Origin: Hymenobacter chitinivorans DSM 11115
GTDB taxonomy: Bacteria; Bacteroidota; Bacteroidia; Cytophagales; Hymenobacteraceae
Length of the DNA stretch: 64,000 nucleotides
Direction of reading: 5' to 3'
Assembly: GCF_002797555.1 (NCBI RefSeq)
Contig: NZ_PGFA01000002.1
Span: 620,001 to 684,000, forward strand
The position numbers and the translations under genes are program-made. This document shows, one piece after another, positions 26,050-34,990 of the stretch. Below the pieces are notes generated by a model. The model worked only from the letters and a program-made list of their open reading frames with translations. It was not told the origin of the DNA and did not search any database. Positions within the stretch are counted from its first letter, which is position 1, and each line of letters begins with the position of its first letter.

Positions 26050-29000
26050 TTATACGGCGGGCTGCACGGGGTTGAGGTCGTTGGGCGGCGTGAGTGGCTG
26101 GGCGTCGAGCTCCTGCGGGTGGGCATCGAGGCTGATGTCGCTGTGCCCGCGGCGGTACTGGGCTAGAGCTCGTTCGCCAAACAGCCAGAAGACCACCGGC
26201 GTCACGATGATGTCGAGGAAGGTGGAGCTGAGCAGGCCGCCGAGGATGACGGTGGCCACGGGGTAAAGGATTTCCTTGCCCGGCGCGTCTTTAGCCAGCG
26301 TGAGCGGCACCAGGGCCAGGGCGGCTACGAGGGCTGTCATGAGCACAGGTACCAGACGTTCGAGCGAGCCGCGCAGGATCATCTCCTTGCTGAACTTCTC
26401 GCCTTCGTGTTCTACGAGGTGGATGTAGTGCGAAATCATCATGATGCCGTTGCGGGAGGCAATGCCGGTGAGGGTGATGAAGCCCACCAGCGAGGCAATG
26501 CTGAAGGTGCCGCCGGTGAGCAGCACCGCCACTACCGAGCCGATAAGGGCCAGCGGGATGTTGAGCATAATCTGGCCCACCATGAGCGTGGACTTGAAGT
26601 GCGAGTACAGCACCAGGAAGATGCCGGCCAGCGAAAACAGGCTTAGCCAGAGAATCTTGCTGGAAGCCGACTGCTGGCTTTCAAACTGGCCGCCGTAGGT
26701 GAGGTAGTACCCGGCGGGCAGCTTGACCTGCTGGGCAATGCGGGCCTGCACTTCTTTGACCGTGCTGCCCAGGTCGCGGTCGGCCACGTTCATGGAGATG
26801 GTGATGCGACGTTGGGTGTTTTCGTGGTTGACGGTGTTAGGGCCGGGCTCATAGCTCACATCGGCCACCTGACTCACCGGGATAAGGGCACCAGACGGCG
26901 TTTCGATACGGGTATTGGCGATGGTGGCCACGTCGCTGCGCTGGGCTTCGGGCAGCTTCACGATGAGGTCGAAGCGTTTCTGGCCATCGAGCATCTGGGA
27001 TACCACATCGCCCTGAAACAGCGTTTCGAGGGTGGCCACTACCTGACCGCGCTCCAGGCCGTAGGCGCGCAGGGCGGCGTCGCGGGGTCGCACCAGCAGC
27101 TGCGGAATCTGTACCTGCTTCTCCACCTGTAGGTCGACCACGCCGGGCACAGTGCTCGCGGCGTTGCGGATGTCATTTGCGTAGCGACGGAGTTCTAGCA
27201 AGTCGTTGCCGAAGACTTTGATGGCCACCTGGGCCCGCACGCCGGAGAGCAGGTGGTCGAGGCGGTGAGAAATGGGCTGGCCGATGTTCACGTTCACGCC
27301 GGCAATGAGGCTGAGGCGCTGGCGCAGGTCGGCCAGGATTTCGTCGCGGCTGCGCATCTCACGGCCCTCCTTTTTCAGCTCCTCTTCGGTTTTGAAGGCC
27401 ACCTCGATTTCGGAGTTGTTCACCGACTCTGCGTGCTCGTCCAGTTCGGCGCGGCCGGTGCGGCGGGCGGTGTAGGCCACTTCCGGAATCTTGAGCATCT
27501 GCTGCTCGCCCAAGGTGCCGAGCTTGTTGGACTCGGTGAGCGAAGTGCCGGCCGGAGCCGAGAAATTGACGGTCAGGGAGCCTTCGTTGAAGGGCGGCAG
27601 AAACTCGGTACCGAAGAAGGGCACCATGGCCGCGGCGGCGAGGAAGAGGACGGCCGTGGTGGTGAGAATGACTTTGGGGTGCGTCAGGCCCCAATTCAGC
27701 AGGCGCGTGTCCTTGCCCTTGAGCCAGCGGATGAGGCGGCCTTCCTGCTCGGCTTCGCGAATCTGCTTCATCTTGGGCAGCAGGTAGTAGCAGAGTACGG
27801 GCGTAACCGTGAGCGACACGAAGAGCGAGGCCACGATGCTCGTGATGTAGGCAATGCCCAACGGCGCGAAAATGCGGCCTTCCATGCCTTCCAGCGCAAA
27901 CAGCGGCAGGAATACCAGCACCACGATGATGGTGGCGTACACGATGGAGTTGCGCACCTCGGAGCTGGCCGCGTAGATGACCTGCAGGGCGGGTTTGGGC
28001 TGCGGGAGGTGCTGGTTTTCGCGCAGGCGGCGGAACACGTTTTCCACGTCCACGATGGCGTCGTCGACTAATTCACCGATGGCTATGGCCAGACCGCCGA
28101 GTGTCATGGTGTTGATGCTGATGCCGGCGGCCCGGAACACCAGGGCCGTGACCAGCAGCGAGAGCGGAATGGCGACCAGGGAAATAAACGTGGTGCGCAC
28201 GTTCAGCAAAAAGGCAAACAGCACGATGACGACCAGAATGGCGCCGTCGCGCAGGGCTTCTTCCACGTTGGTAATCGACGACTCGATGAAGTCGGCCTGC
28301 TTGAACAGGCGGGTGTTGAGCTGCACGTCCTTGGGCAGGGAGGGCTGCAGCTCGGCAATGGCTTTCTCCACGGCCTGGGTCAGGCCCACGGTGGCCGCGC
28401 CGGGCTGCTTCTCGATGCTGAGGATGACGGCGGGTTGGCCGTTGACGCTGCCATCGCCGCGCTTGAAGCGGGCACCGAACTCGACGCTGGCCACCTGCTT
28501 GACAGTGATGGGCGAGTTCTCGCGGTAGCCGACGATAATGTTTTCGATGTCTTGCACCGAGCGCAGGCGGCCGAGGTTGCGGATGAGGACTTCGGAGCCG
28601 TTGCGGTCGAAGAAGTTGCCCGTGGTGTTAAGGTTGGAGCGGCGTAGGGCCTCTTCTACCTGCGTCACGGTCAGGCCCACGGCGTTGAGGCGGGGCATGT
28701 CGAGCAGCACCTGGTACTGCAGGTTGTCGCCGCCGATGGGAATGACCTGGGCCACACCGGGGATGCTGAGCAGGCGCTGGCGCACGGTGTAGTTGGCCAG
28801 GGTGCGCAGGTCGGCCGCGGTGGTCTGGCCGTTGCTGCTGGACATGCCGACGAGCATAATCTGGCCCATGACTGAGGAAATGGGGCCGAGCACGGGCGTG
28901 ACGCCCGTGGGCAGCTGCTCGCCCACGGTTTGCAGCTTTTCGGCCACGATCTGGCGAGCGGTGAAGATGTCGGTGCCATAGTCGAACTCTACGAACACAA

Positions 29001-29274
29001 GACCAAGGCCGATGGCGGAGTTGGAGCGAACAGCCGACACGCCTGTGGCGCCGTTGAGGGCGGTTTCGACCGGCAGCGTCACGAGGGCTTCTACCTCCTC
29101 GGGTGCCATGCCGGGGGATTCGAGGAAGACCGTTACGCGGGGGCGGTCGAGGTCGGGCAGCACGTCGACGGGCAGCTGGCGCGCGGTGTAGGTGCCGGCA
29201 ATGAGCAGGCCCGCCGCGAAGGCCAGCATGAGCAGCCGGTTCTGCAGGGCAAAGCGGATGATTTTATCGAGCAT
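26050..29274 (-). CDS. cusA: Heavy-metal RND efflux pump, inner-membrane component (CusA/CzcA)
   Basis: This is a 1074-residue proton-driven RND transporter of the heavy-metal-efflux class. It starts MLDKIIRFALQNRLLMLAFA, the typical first membrane helix, and has porter-domain signatures such as ESPGMAPEEVEALVTLPVE. The TM4 region reads AIAIGELVDDAIVDVEN, with the acidic residues of the proton relay. The second half repeats the fold (RNGIMMISHYIHLVEHEG). Twelve membrane helices and two large periplasmic loops are expected. Only 4 bp separate it from the adaptor gene. Cu(I)/Ag(I) is favoured over Zn/Co because of the surrounding copper-type proteins, but the specificity is inferred. Confidence 0.93.
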   Translation of the reverse strand: MLDKIIRFALQNRLLMLAFAAGLLIAGTYTARQLPVDVLPDLDRPRVTVFLESPGMAPEEVEALVTLPVETALNGATGVSAVRSNSAIGLGLVFVEFDYGTDIFTARQIVAEKLQTVGEQLPTGVTPVLGPISSVMGQIMLVGMSSSNGQTTAADLRTLANYTVRQRLLSIPGVAQVIPIGGDNLQYQVLLDMPRLNAVGLTVTQVEEALRRSNLNTTGNFFDRNGSEVLIRNLGRLRSVQDIENIIVGYRENSPITVKQVASVEFGARFKRGDGSVNGQPAVILSIEKQPGAATVGLTQAVEKAIAELQPSLPKDVQLNTRLFKQADFIESSITNVEEALRDGAILVVIVLFAFLLNVRTTFISLVAIPLSLLVTALVFRAAGISINTMTLGGLAIAIGELVDDAIVDVENVFRRLRENQHLPQPKPALQVIYAASSEVRNSIVYATIIVVLVFLPLFALEGMEGRIFAPLGIAYITSIVASLFVSLTVTPVLCYYLLPKMKQIREAEQEGRLIRWLKGKDTRLLNWGLTHPKVILTTTAVLFLAAAAMVPFFGTEFLPPFNEGSLTVNFSAPAGTSLTESNKLGTLGEQQMLKIPEVAYTARRTGRAELDEHAESVNNSEIEVAFKTEEELKKEGREMRSRDEILADLRQRLSLIAGVNVNIGQPISHRLDHLLSGVRAQVAIKVFGNDLLELRRYANDIRNAASTVPGVVDLQVEKQVQIPQLLVRPRDAALRAYGLERGQVVATLETLFQGDVVSQMLDGQKRFDLIVKLPEAQRSDVATIANTRIETPSGALIPVSQVADVSYEPGPNTVNHENTQRRITISMNVADRDLGSTVKEVQARIAQQVKLPAGYYLTYGGQFESQQSASSKILWLSLFSLAGIFLVLYSHFKSTLMVGQIMLNIPLALIGSVVAVLLTGGTFSIASLVGFITLTGIASRNGIMMISHYIHLVEHEGEKFSKEMILRGSLERLVPVLMTALVAALALVPLTLAKDAPGKEILYPVATVILGGLLSSTFLDIIVTPVVFWLFGERALAQYRRGHSDISLDAHPQELDAQPLTPPNDLNPVQPAV

Positions 29275-29278
29275 CCCG

Positions 29279-30427
29279 CTATTGGTTGAGGTAGATGGAT
29301 TTGAGCTGGTAGGTGCCCACGGTTACCACCCGGTCGTTTTCGTTCACGGTGCCGCCGAGCAGCACGGTTTGCTCGCCGTTGGCGGAACCGGGCTGCACGT
29401 AGCGGATTTTGAAGGTTTCGGGGTCGGTGTGCACGAATACTACGGGCTTTCCATTGAGGTCGGTGAGGGCCGAGGTGGGCACCACGAGCTGCTTGGGGCC
29501 GTTGCCGGCCTGGCCCACCACCTGCACGTTCACAGCTTGGCCGGCGCGGAAGGAATTGCCTTCGGCGCCATCGAGCTCAAGGATAAGCTGGCGGGCCTGG
29601 TTCACGGGATTTACGGCGTTGCTGAACACCACCAACTTGGCGGGTGCACTGCCTTCCTGACCCTGCAGGCCTTCGACCCGAAACTGGGCGCCGGGCGTGA
29701 TTTTGGGCAGGTCCTGGGCGAAAACTTCGGCCGTGACGCGCAGCTTGCCGGGGTTGAGTACGCGGAACAGCTCGTCGCCTTGGGTGACTTGCTGCCCTAC
29801 GGCGAGGTTGAACACGTCGACGGTGCCGCTGATGGGCGAGGTGATGGTGGCGCGGCGGCTGCTGGCCTGGCCATTGTAGATGGCCGCGTTCTGGCGGGCC
29901 TGGCGCAGGCGCAGCTCGGCAGCTACCACGTCTTTGCGGGCGGCGATGTCGGCAATGCTTTGCAGGCGGGCGTAGTCCTGCTGGGCGGCGCGCAGCTCAG
30001 CCTGGGCGTTGGCCCGCTCGGTGCTGAGGCCGATTTGCTGGGTGGCGTCAAGGGTTTGGTCGACCATGGCTAACGCCTGGCCGGCGCGAACTGGCTGGCC
30101 CACCTGAGCCGAGAGGCTCACGATGCGCCCGGTTTGGGGTGCTATCACGCGGCCCTCGCCGCCGGCGGCCGAAGAAACGGTGCCGTAGAGCGTGAGGCGG
30201 TTGTAGGTAGCGGAATAGCCGGCAAGGGCGGTGCGCACGCCAAAGAGAAACTGGCTTTCCTTGGGCAGGGCTACGGCGTCGACCAGCCCCACGCCGGCAG
30301 TAGGCTGGGCACCCGCGCTATGGTCTTCGCCTCCATGAGCGAACAGATGGGTGGGTGGGGGCAGCAGCACGGTGAGCACCGCCGCCACGGCGGCCGTAGC
30401 CGCGAGGAGTTTAGGCGTGGTTTTCAT
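29279..30427 (-). CDS. cusB: RND periplasmic adaptor (CusB/CzcB-like) with HGGEDH N-terminus
   Basis: This 382-residue membrane-fusion protein connects the RND pump with the outer-membrane channel. A signal peptide ends near THLFA and is followed at once by HGGEDHSAG. Lipoyl/barrel-sandwich halves (VIAPQTGRIVSLSAQVGQPVR and ITSPISGTVDVFNLAVGQQV) flank a helical hairpin with Ala/Gln-rich coiled coil. The C-terminal domain carries the family's LNGKPVVFVHTDPETFKIRYV. I chose the ATG at 30427 because it opens a normal signal peptide. The gene overlaps the upstream membrane-protein gene by 17 bp. The HGGEDH motif may help acquire metal. Confidence 0.9.
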   Translation of the reverse strand: MKTTPKLLAATAAVAAVLTVLLPPPTHLFAHGGEDHSAGAQPTAGVGLVDAVALPKESQFLFGVRTALAGYSATYNRLTLYGTVSSAAGGEGRVIAPQTGRIVSLSAQVGQPVRAGQALAMVDQTLDATQQIGLSTERANAQAELRAAQQDYARLQSIADIAARKDVVAAELRLRQARQNAAIYNGQASSRRATITSPISGTVDVFNLAVGQQVTQGDELFRVLNPGKLRVTAEVFAQDLPKITPGAQFRVEGLQGQEGSAPAKLVVFSNAVNPVNQARQLILELDGAEGNSFRAGQAVNVQVVGQAGNGPKQLVVPTSALTDLNGKPVVFVHTDPETFKIRYVQPGSANGEQTVLLGGTVNENDRVVTVGTYQLKSIYLNQ

Positions 30428-31034
30428 AAACGGGAGGCGTGGAGGTGGAAACGGGCGCAGCCGCGCGGCGACGCATGAGCAGCACGGTGAGCAGGATGCC
30501 AAAGGCGAAGGCCCCGACCAGGGCCAGAATGGTTTTCCAGGAGGAGAAAATGGACCCGTCAGCGTGGGTGGCTTCGGGAGCTACGGGCAGCTTCTTGCCC
30601 ACTTCCAGGCCCTGCAGTGCCATCAGGTCGGCTTGGGAGCCGGCCACAATGTTGACGGCGAGGCTGTATTTCTTGTTCTCCGGAAAGCTGCTTTCGACTA
30701 AGTAACTGCCGGGCTCTTTCTCGGACACCGCGAACTTGAGGGCCGGCGCTTCGGGGCAGGTGATGGTGACCTTGGCACCTTTGATGGGCGCGTTGGTGGC
30801 GTAGTCGGAGATGAAGAGGCGTAGGTCAGCGTCTTTCCCCTTTTCGAGGGGCTCGAAACGCAACAGCAGTTCGAACTTCTCGGACAGGGCCGCTACCGAA
30901 AACGTGGTGGGGAAGGCACCGCCGGAGGCTTTGGCGGTGCCGCCGTGGTCCTCGCCGCCGTGGGCGCGGGCCGGGCCGACTTGCCACAGGGCCAGCAGCA
31001 CCAGCAATAGCGTGATTTTAAGGGAGGGTCTCAT
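30411..31034 (-). CDS. Secreted, C-terminally membrane-anchored protein with HGGEDH motif
   Basis: This 207-residue protein lies between the CusC and CusB genes. The signal peptide ends GPARA and the mature chain would begin HGGEDHGGTAKA, the same motif as in the adjacent adaptor. A beta-sandwich-like middle (RFEPLEKGKDADLRLFISDYA, APIKGAKVTITCPEAPALKFAV, KYSLAVNIVAG) resembles FixH/YtkA-type or Ig-like periplasmic domains. A single C-terminal membrane helix (ILALVGAFAFGILLTVLL) ends in RRR. It overlaps the adaptor gene and is 9 bp from CusC. It may be a periplasmic metal-delivery partner of the pump; this is inference, as no function is established from sequence. Confidence 0.75.
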   Translation of the reverse strand: MRPSLKITLLLVLLALWQVGPARAHGGEDHGGTAKASGGAFPTTFSVAALSEKFELLLRFEPLEKGKDADLRLFISDYATNAPIKGAKVTITCPEAPALKFAVSEKEPGSYLVESSFPENKKYSLAVNIVAGSQADLMALQGLEVGKKLPVAPEATHADGSIFSSWKTILALVGAFAFGILLTVLLMRRRAAAPVSTSTPPVYENHA

Positions 31035-31043
31035 AAGCTGGGG

Positions 31044-32285
31044 TTACTGGCCGCGGAGGTAATTGAGTTCGGTGAGGGCCTGCCGGTAGTCGCGGATGGT
31101 GGTCAGGTAGGTATTCTGGATGGTAAACGCCTGGTTGAGGCTTTGAATCAGAACGAGGTAGCTGATTTCACCGGCCCGGAACAGGCGCTGCGACTGGCTG
31201 ATGATGGCCGTGGCCTGGGGCAGGCCGGTTTGCTCGTAGTAGGCCAGAGAGGCGGCGAACTTGCGGGTGTCGGCCAGGGCCTGCTGGTACTGGGTGCCGA
31301 GCTCCAGCTGCTGCACCTGCGCCTGCGCCTGGGCAGCTTTGGTGCGGGCCGTGGCCGCCTGCAGCTGCGAACGGTACGTCCAGAAGTAAATGGGCACTGA
31401 CACCCCGAACTGTAGCCGGTACTTGAAGGGGGAATCTGCAAAGGCCTGGTTCTGGTAGCCCACGGTGAGGGCTGGCGTACGGCGGGCCCGCACCAGGCTG
31501 ATACCCGACTGGCTCAGGCCCACGTTTTGGGCGTAGTAAGCCAGCGTAGGGCTCTGGGCGAGGGCAACGCTGTCCTGCACGGGCAAGCTGCCAAGCAGTT
31601 CAGTTCCGATGCGGGCCAGCTCTTGGCCGGTGCGGCGGAGGTCAGTGCCGGTGGTGAGGTTGGCGTCGGGCTGGCCAAGCAGCAGGCCGAGGCGGCGCTG
31701 GGCGGAGCGGCGGTCTACCTGGGCCTGGGCCAACTGGTTGGCTACCTGGCGGGCTTCGGCCTCGGTGCTGATGCGCTGCAGCGACGTGACTTCGCCGGCT
31801 TTGAAAAGGCGGTCGGTGGCCACGCGCAACCCTTGGTACAGGCTGTCCTGGTAGGTGAGCTGGCGCACCTGGGCTTCGCTCACTTGCAGGGTCAGGTAAG
31901 CTAGGCGTACGTCGCGGCGTACGGTGGCGCGGTTCATGTCGAGACCGCGCTCGGCCAGGGCGATGCCGGCCTGGGCGTTGCGGGCCTGCTGGCGGTACAC
32001 GGTGGGAAAGTCGATGGTTTGCACCACGCCGGGGGCCCACCGTTCGCCTGTTGGAGCGGAGAATAGGAAGTCGGGGTTGCGCAGCGAGAAGCTGCCGCGC
32101 TTGAGGGCGCGCTGCTCCTCAATTTCCTGGGTGGACTGGCGCAGGCGCGGGTGCCGGCGCAGGGCCTGGGCTTCGGCGCTGTCCGGGCGCACCACAACCT
32201 GCTGGGCTACGGCCGGCACCGAAAACAGGGCCAGCAGGAGTATCAGCAGCCACGCGGGCCTGTAAGTGCTTGGTTGTGTTTGCAT
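31044..32285 (-). CDS. cusC: TolC-family outer-membrane efflux protein (CusC-like)
   Basis: This 413-residue protein would form the outer-membrane channel of the pump. A signal peptide (about residues 1-27, ending VPAVAQQ) precedes two outer-membrane-factor repeats. These have long helices such as ISTEAEARQVANQLAQAQVD and ATARTKAAQAQAQVQQLELG. There is no lipobox Cys, unlike E. coli CusC. The start at 32285 is supported by the signal peptide. It is embedded between the DUF305 gene (87-bp gap) and the HGGEDH membrane protein (9-bp gap) in the operon. Confidence 0.9.
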   Translation of the reverse strand: MQTQPSTYRPAWLLILLLALFSVPAVAQQVVVRPDSAEAQALRRHPRLRQSTQEIEEQRALKRGSFSLRNPDFLFSAPTGERWAPGVVQTIDFPTVYRQQARNAQAGIALAERGLDMNRATVRRDVRLAYLTLQVSEAQVRQLTYQDSLYQGLRVATDRLFKAGEVTSLQRISTEAEARQVANQLAQAQVDRRSAQRRLGLLLGQPDANLTTGTDLRRTGQELARIGTELLGSLPVQDSVALAQSPTLAYYAQNVGLSQSGISLVRARRTPALTVGYQNQAFADSPFKYRLQFGVSVPIYFWTYRSQLQAATARTKAAQAQAQVQQLELGTQYQQALADTRKFAASLAYYEQTGLPQATAIISQSQRLFRAGEISYLVLIQSLNQAFTIQNTYLTTIRDYRQALTELNYLRGQ

Positions 32286-32372
32286 GAGAGTGAAGAGGCA
32301 TACACCTCGCGCTGGTGGTGGACGCGGGGCGGGTATTCCGAATGAGGGAGTGGGTAAGACCCCGGCGCCTAG

Positions 32373-33194
32373 TTAGGCTTTCTTTTCCAGCGTCATTTCG
32401 CAGGTGGGGCACTTGCCGGGCTTGTTGCTGCGGCTGCCCTCACAACCCATGGGGCACTCGTAGACGGCAGCCGAGCCGCTCATCTTGCCGCCGTTTTTGG
32501 CCTGCCAGTCCTTGAACTGCTGGATTTCCTTCTGCTGGGCGTCAATCATGCCCTGGGCCATTTCCTTAAGCTTGGTGTCGCGGCCGTGGGCCAGCTCGGC
32601 CTTGGCCATGTCGATGGCGCTCTGGTGGTGAGGCACCATCATGGCGGCGAAGTCTTGGTCTACGTTGCCGGTGGGCTGGCCCATGTTCATCATGTCGTCC
32701 ATCGAGGTTTTCATCTTGCTGGTGAACGGGTCGGCGGGGTCCTGGGGCTTGTAGTTGGTAGGGGCGCCGTCGAGGCGGGTGGCAATGGCTTCGAGGTCCT
32801 TGATTTCCTTCTGCTGGTCGTCGCTGATTTTCTGAGCCATGGCGCGCAGGGTCGCGTCTTTGCCTTCCTTGAGCTCCAAGGCCGACATGTCGACGGCACC
32901 CTGGTGGTGGGCCATCATCATGTGGGCGAAGTCGTGGTCGGTGTTGCCGGCGGGCTTGAACGACTCCATGTTCTTCATCATGCTGGTCATCACGGCCATC
33001 ATGCCCGAGGCGTTGGCGTCGTGGCTCATGCCCGAGTGGTCCATGCCGGCCATGCTGCCGGCGGAATCAGCCGAGGTGCTGGCTTCGGTGGTGGCCGTAG
33101 TGGTGGTTTCGGCAGATTTGTTGCTGTCGCCGCAGCTGCTGAACAGGCCGGTGCTGATACAGAGGGAAGCGAGGAAGAAAGCGGACTTTTTCAT
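32373..33194 (-). CDS. Double-DUF305 lipoprotein with C-terminal heavy-metal-binding Cys motif
   Basis: This 273-residue protein starts with a lipoprotein signal (lipobox LFSSC). A Met/His/Asp-rich linker (SMAGMDHSGMSHDANASGM) follows. Then come two DUF305 repeats, each a ferritin-like helical hairpin with the HH motif: FAHMMMAHHQGAVDMS and FAAMMVPHHQSAIDMA. The C-terminus YECPMGCEGSRSNKPGKC plus PTCEM is a heavy-metal-binding (HMBD/YHS-like) knuckle. It should sit in the periplasmic face of a membrane and bind copper or silver through Met, His and Cys. It is in the copper operon, 30 bp after the next upstream gene. Confidence 0.88.
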   Translation of the reverse strand: MKKSAFFLASLCISTGLFSSCGDSNKSAETTTTATTEASTSADSAGSMAGMDHSGMSHDANASGMMAVMTSMMKNMESFKPAGNTDHDFAHMMMAHHQGAVDMSALELKEGKDATLRAMAQKISDDQQKEIKDLEAIATRLDGAPTNYKPQDPADPFTSKMKTSMDDMMNMGQPTGNVDQDFAAMMVPHHQSAIDMAKAELAHGRDTKLKEMAQGMIDAQQKEIQQFKDWQAKNGGKMSGSAAVYECPMGCEGSRSNKPGKCPTCEMTLEKKA

Positions 33195-33224
33195 GGGTTA
33201 GGGCTTGATGGGTTGGGAGGTGAG

Positions 33225-34169
33225 TTAGGCTTTGACGTTGACGGTGAAGTTGCCGGTGTGAATGGTGCCGGCGTGGTTGAACTGCAGGAAGACGCGGTAG
33301 AGGCCGGGGGCTTCGAAGTTGGTGTTGAAGCCGATGGCGGGGCCTTTGTCGGCCTGATCGTTGGGGTGCACGTGCAGGTACCGTTCGGTGTCTTCACTGA
33401 TGACCACGACGTGGCCGAGGGCCCCGAGGTAGTTGTCAAGGTCAGTGACGGGGTGGCCGCCTTTGGTGAGGTTGATTTTCATGGCCAGCAGCCGGCCGAC
33501 TTTCAGGTCTTTGTCGAAGGAAAGCGTGGCCTGGTAGCCGTCCTGGCTCCACTGCATCTGGTCCTGGCTGTACTTGACGGGCGTGTACTTGGGGCCCTGT
33601 ACCGTGACGGGCTGACGGCCGAGCTGGTGGCTGCTGCCGTCGGGCGTGTAGTCCTGAAACAGCACATAGTCGCCACCCGTTGCGAAAGTGAAGGGCGCGC
33701 GATAGTTGCCTTCAGCGGTGTACTCGGGGTGCTCGTGGTAGAAGGCCGAGAGGTCTTTGCGCACGATGATGAGGTGGATTTTCTTTTCGTGCACCACGGC
33801 CAGCGGCACGGGGGCTTGTTCATTGCCGACTTCCTGCGGCGTGTAGGTGAGCGTGACGGGCTGGCCGGCGACCATCCGCATAGGGGTGGGCGCAAACTTC
33901 ATTTGGTAGGTTTTGCCGTTGCTCACCTGGTCGTTGTGCACCAAGGCCATGCCGCACTTGGAGCACTTCTCGCCCTCCTTAGTGCTGGTGACCTCGGGGT
34001 GCATGGGGCAGGCGTAGGTGTGACCACCGGCGTGCCCGGCGGTGCTGTCGGCCGCGGTGCCTGTGGGTGTGGTGACGGTATTGGTGGCGCTGCTCGATGA
34101 ATCGGAGGAGCAACTTGCGACGGTGAAGAGGCTGGCGCTGGCCAGCAGGTAAACGAGGAAACGGTTCAT
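33225..34169 (-). CDS. Lipoprotein with HMBD motif and cupredoxin-like domains
   Basis: This 314-residue protein has a lipoprotein signal with lipobox TVASC and a Ser/Thr-rich linker. A His-rich stretch AGHAGGHTYACPMHPEVTS plus KCSKCGMALV forms the heavy-metal-binding domain seen in CusB/CopA-associated proteins. The remainder (about residues 90-314) is beta-rich with several His motifs: VVHEKKIHLIIV, FYHEHPEYTAEG and RYLHVHPNDQADKG. These look like copper ligands in cupredoxin- or FixG-like folds. I chose the ATG at 34169, which opens the signal peptide. A periplasmic metal-binding role is likely; an enzymatic role cannot be excluded. Confidence 0.82.
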   Translation of the reverse strand: MNRFLVYLLASASLFTVASCSSDSSSSATNTVTTPTGTAADSTAGHAGGHTYACPMHPEVTSTKEGEKCSKCGMALVHNDQVSNGKTYQMKFAPTPMRMVAGQPVTLTYTPQEVGNEQAPVPLAVVHEKKIHLIIVRKDLSAFYHEHPEYTAEGNYRAPFTFATGGDYVLFQDYTPDGSSHQLGRQPVTVQGPKYTPVKYSQDQMQWSQDGYQATLSFDKDLKVGRLLAMKINLTKGGHPVTDLDNYLGALGHVVVISEDTERYLHVHPNDQADKGPAIGFNTNFEAPGLYRVFLQFNHAGTIHTGNFTVNVKA

Positions 34170-34215
34170 GAAAAATGTACTAACTGGGGATGAGGAAGCC
34201 GAGCGGGTGGGGTGC

Positions 34216-34347
34216 TCAGGCCTGGAATTGCTGCCAGAGCACGAAGCCAATGGCGGCGGCTAACGCGACGTAGAGCAGGCCGCGCAGCAGCTGGCGGAAC
34301 GGACCGCGGGGTGGCGGGCCGGCGGCCGGTTCGCAACAATCTTTCAT
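34216..34347 (-). CDS. 43-residue membrane protein with N-terminal Cys pair
   Basis: This very small gene reads MKDCCEPAAG, then a Pro/Arg linker, then one membrane helix (about residues 20-38, LLRGLLYVALAAAIGFVLW) and ends QQFQA. ATG 34347 and TGA 34216-34218 frame it. It lies 46 bp upstream of the HMBD lipoprotein gene and 129 bp after the Cys/His-rich gene, in the same direction within the copper operon. The vicinal Cys pair on the probable cytoplasmic side could bind Cu(I). No family name can be given with certainty. Confidence 0.7.
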   Translation of the reverse strand: MKDCCEPAAGPPPRGPFRQLLRGLLYVALAAAIGFVLWQQFQA

Positions 34348-34476
34348 TGCGGAGAGGGAAAACCCGGAAGTTGAAGGGAATGGTGGGCGGCCTTAGGCAG
34401 CGCGACGGGCAAACGAAAAGGCCCGCCCCGGACATAGCATGGCTATGCCGGCGCGAGCCTTAGCGCGTCGGAAAAA

Positions 34477-34962
34477 TCAGACAGTCAGCGACTGGATAAA
34501 AATGCGGATGTCGGGTATTTTGGGGGGCAGGTGCCGCCGGGGCACCAACTGCACCGCCAGAGTGCGATTCCACTGGCCGGCGAAGGGCCGGAACTGAAAG
34601 TCCTGGGAATCAGGCAGCAGGGCGGGTACGGGGCTGAGCAGCTGCTTCTGGCCCGGGGTGGTGAGCGAGGAGAGCAGCGAAGCCGACTTGTCTTTGCAGC
34701 AGTCGTGGCTGCGGCTGGATTTCTTGTGCGAGTGCCCGGCTACGTCTTTCTTGACTGTCTTGCCATGGCCGTGGCAGCCGGGATGACTGGGCTTAGCGGG
34801 AGGCGTTTCGGCGCAGTGGCTGCCTTTGGACATGCCCATTATCCCGCCGCGAGTGGTCGGGTTCATGGTAGCGCAGTAGCACTGGCCCACGAACACGTTG
34901 ACGAAGACGAGCAGGAAGCTCGTCGCCAGCAAACGGCGGAAGGGGAAGAGACTACGGAACAT
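34477..34962 (-). CDS. Secreted Cys/His-rich protein, first gene of the copper operon
   Basis: This 161-residue protein has a signal peptide or N-terminal anchor (FPFRRLLATSFLLVFVNVFV). Metal-ligand clusters follow: GQCYCATM, KGSHCAETPP, HPGCHGHGK, AGHSHKK and SHDCCKDK. The arrangement recalls the small HYC_CC_PP-type proteins of Bacteroidota, but the match is loose. I chose the ATG at 34962 because a TACTTTTG -7 box lies 28 bp upstream; the longer frame to 35085 would contain the promoter. As the promoter-proximal gene of a metal operon, it may act as periplasmic metal buffer or sensor. Confidence 0.75.
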   Translation of the reverse strand: MFRSLFPFRRLLATSFLLVFVNVFVGQCYCATMNPTTRGGIMGMSKGSHCAETPPAKPSHPGCHGHGKTVKKDVAGHSHKKSSRSHDCCKDKSASLLSSLTTPGQKQLLSPVPALLPDSQDFQFRPFAGQWNRTLAVQLVPRRHLPPKIPDIRIFIQSLTV

Positions 34963-34990
34963 ACCAAGCCGGATGAAACACGGACAACCG

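Noticed and set aside
32586..34100. 504-codon Gly/Val/His-rich frame on the plus strand
   Set aside because: It lies antisense to the DUF305 and HMBD lipoprotein genes and has no signal peptide or domain.
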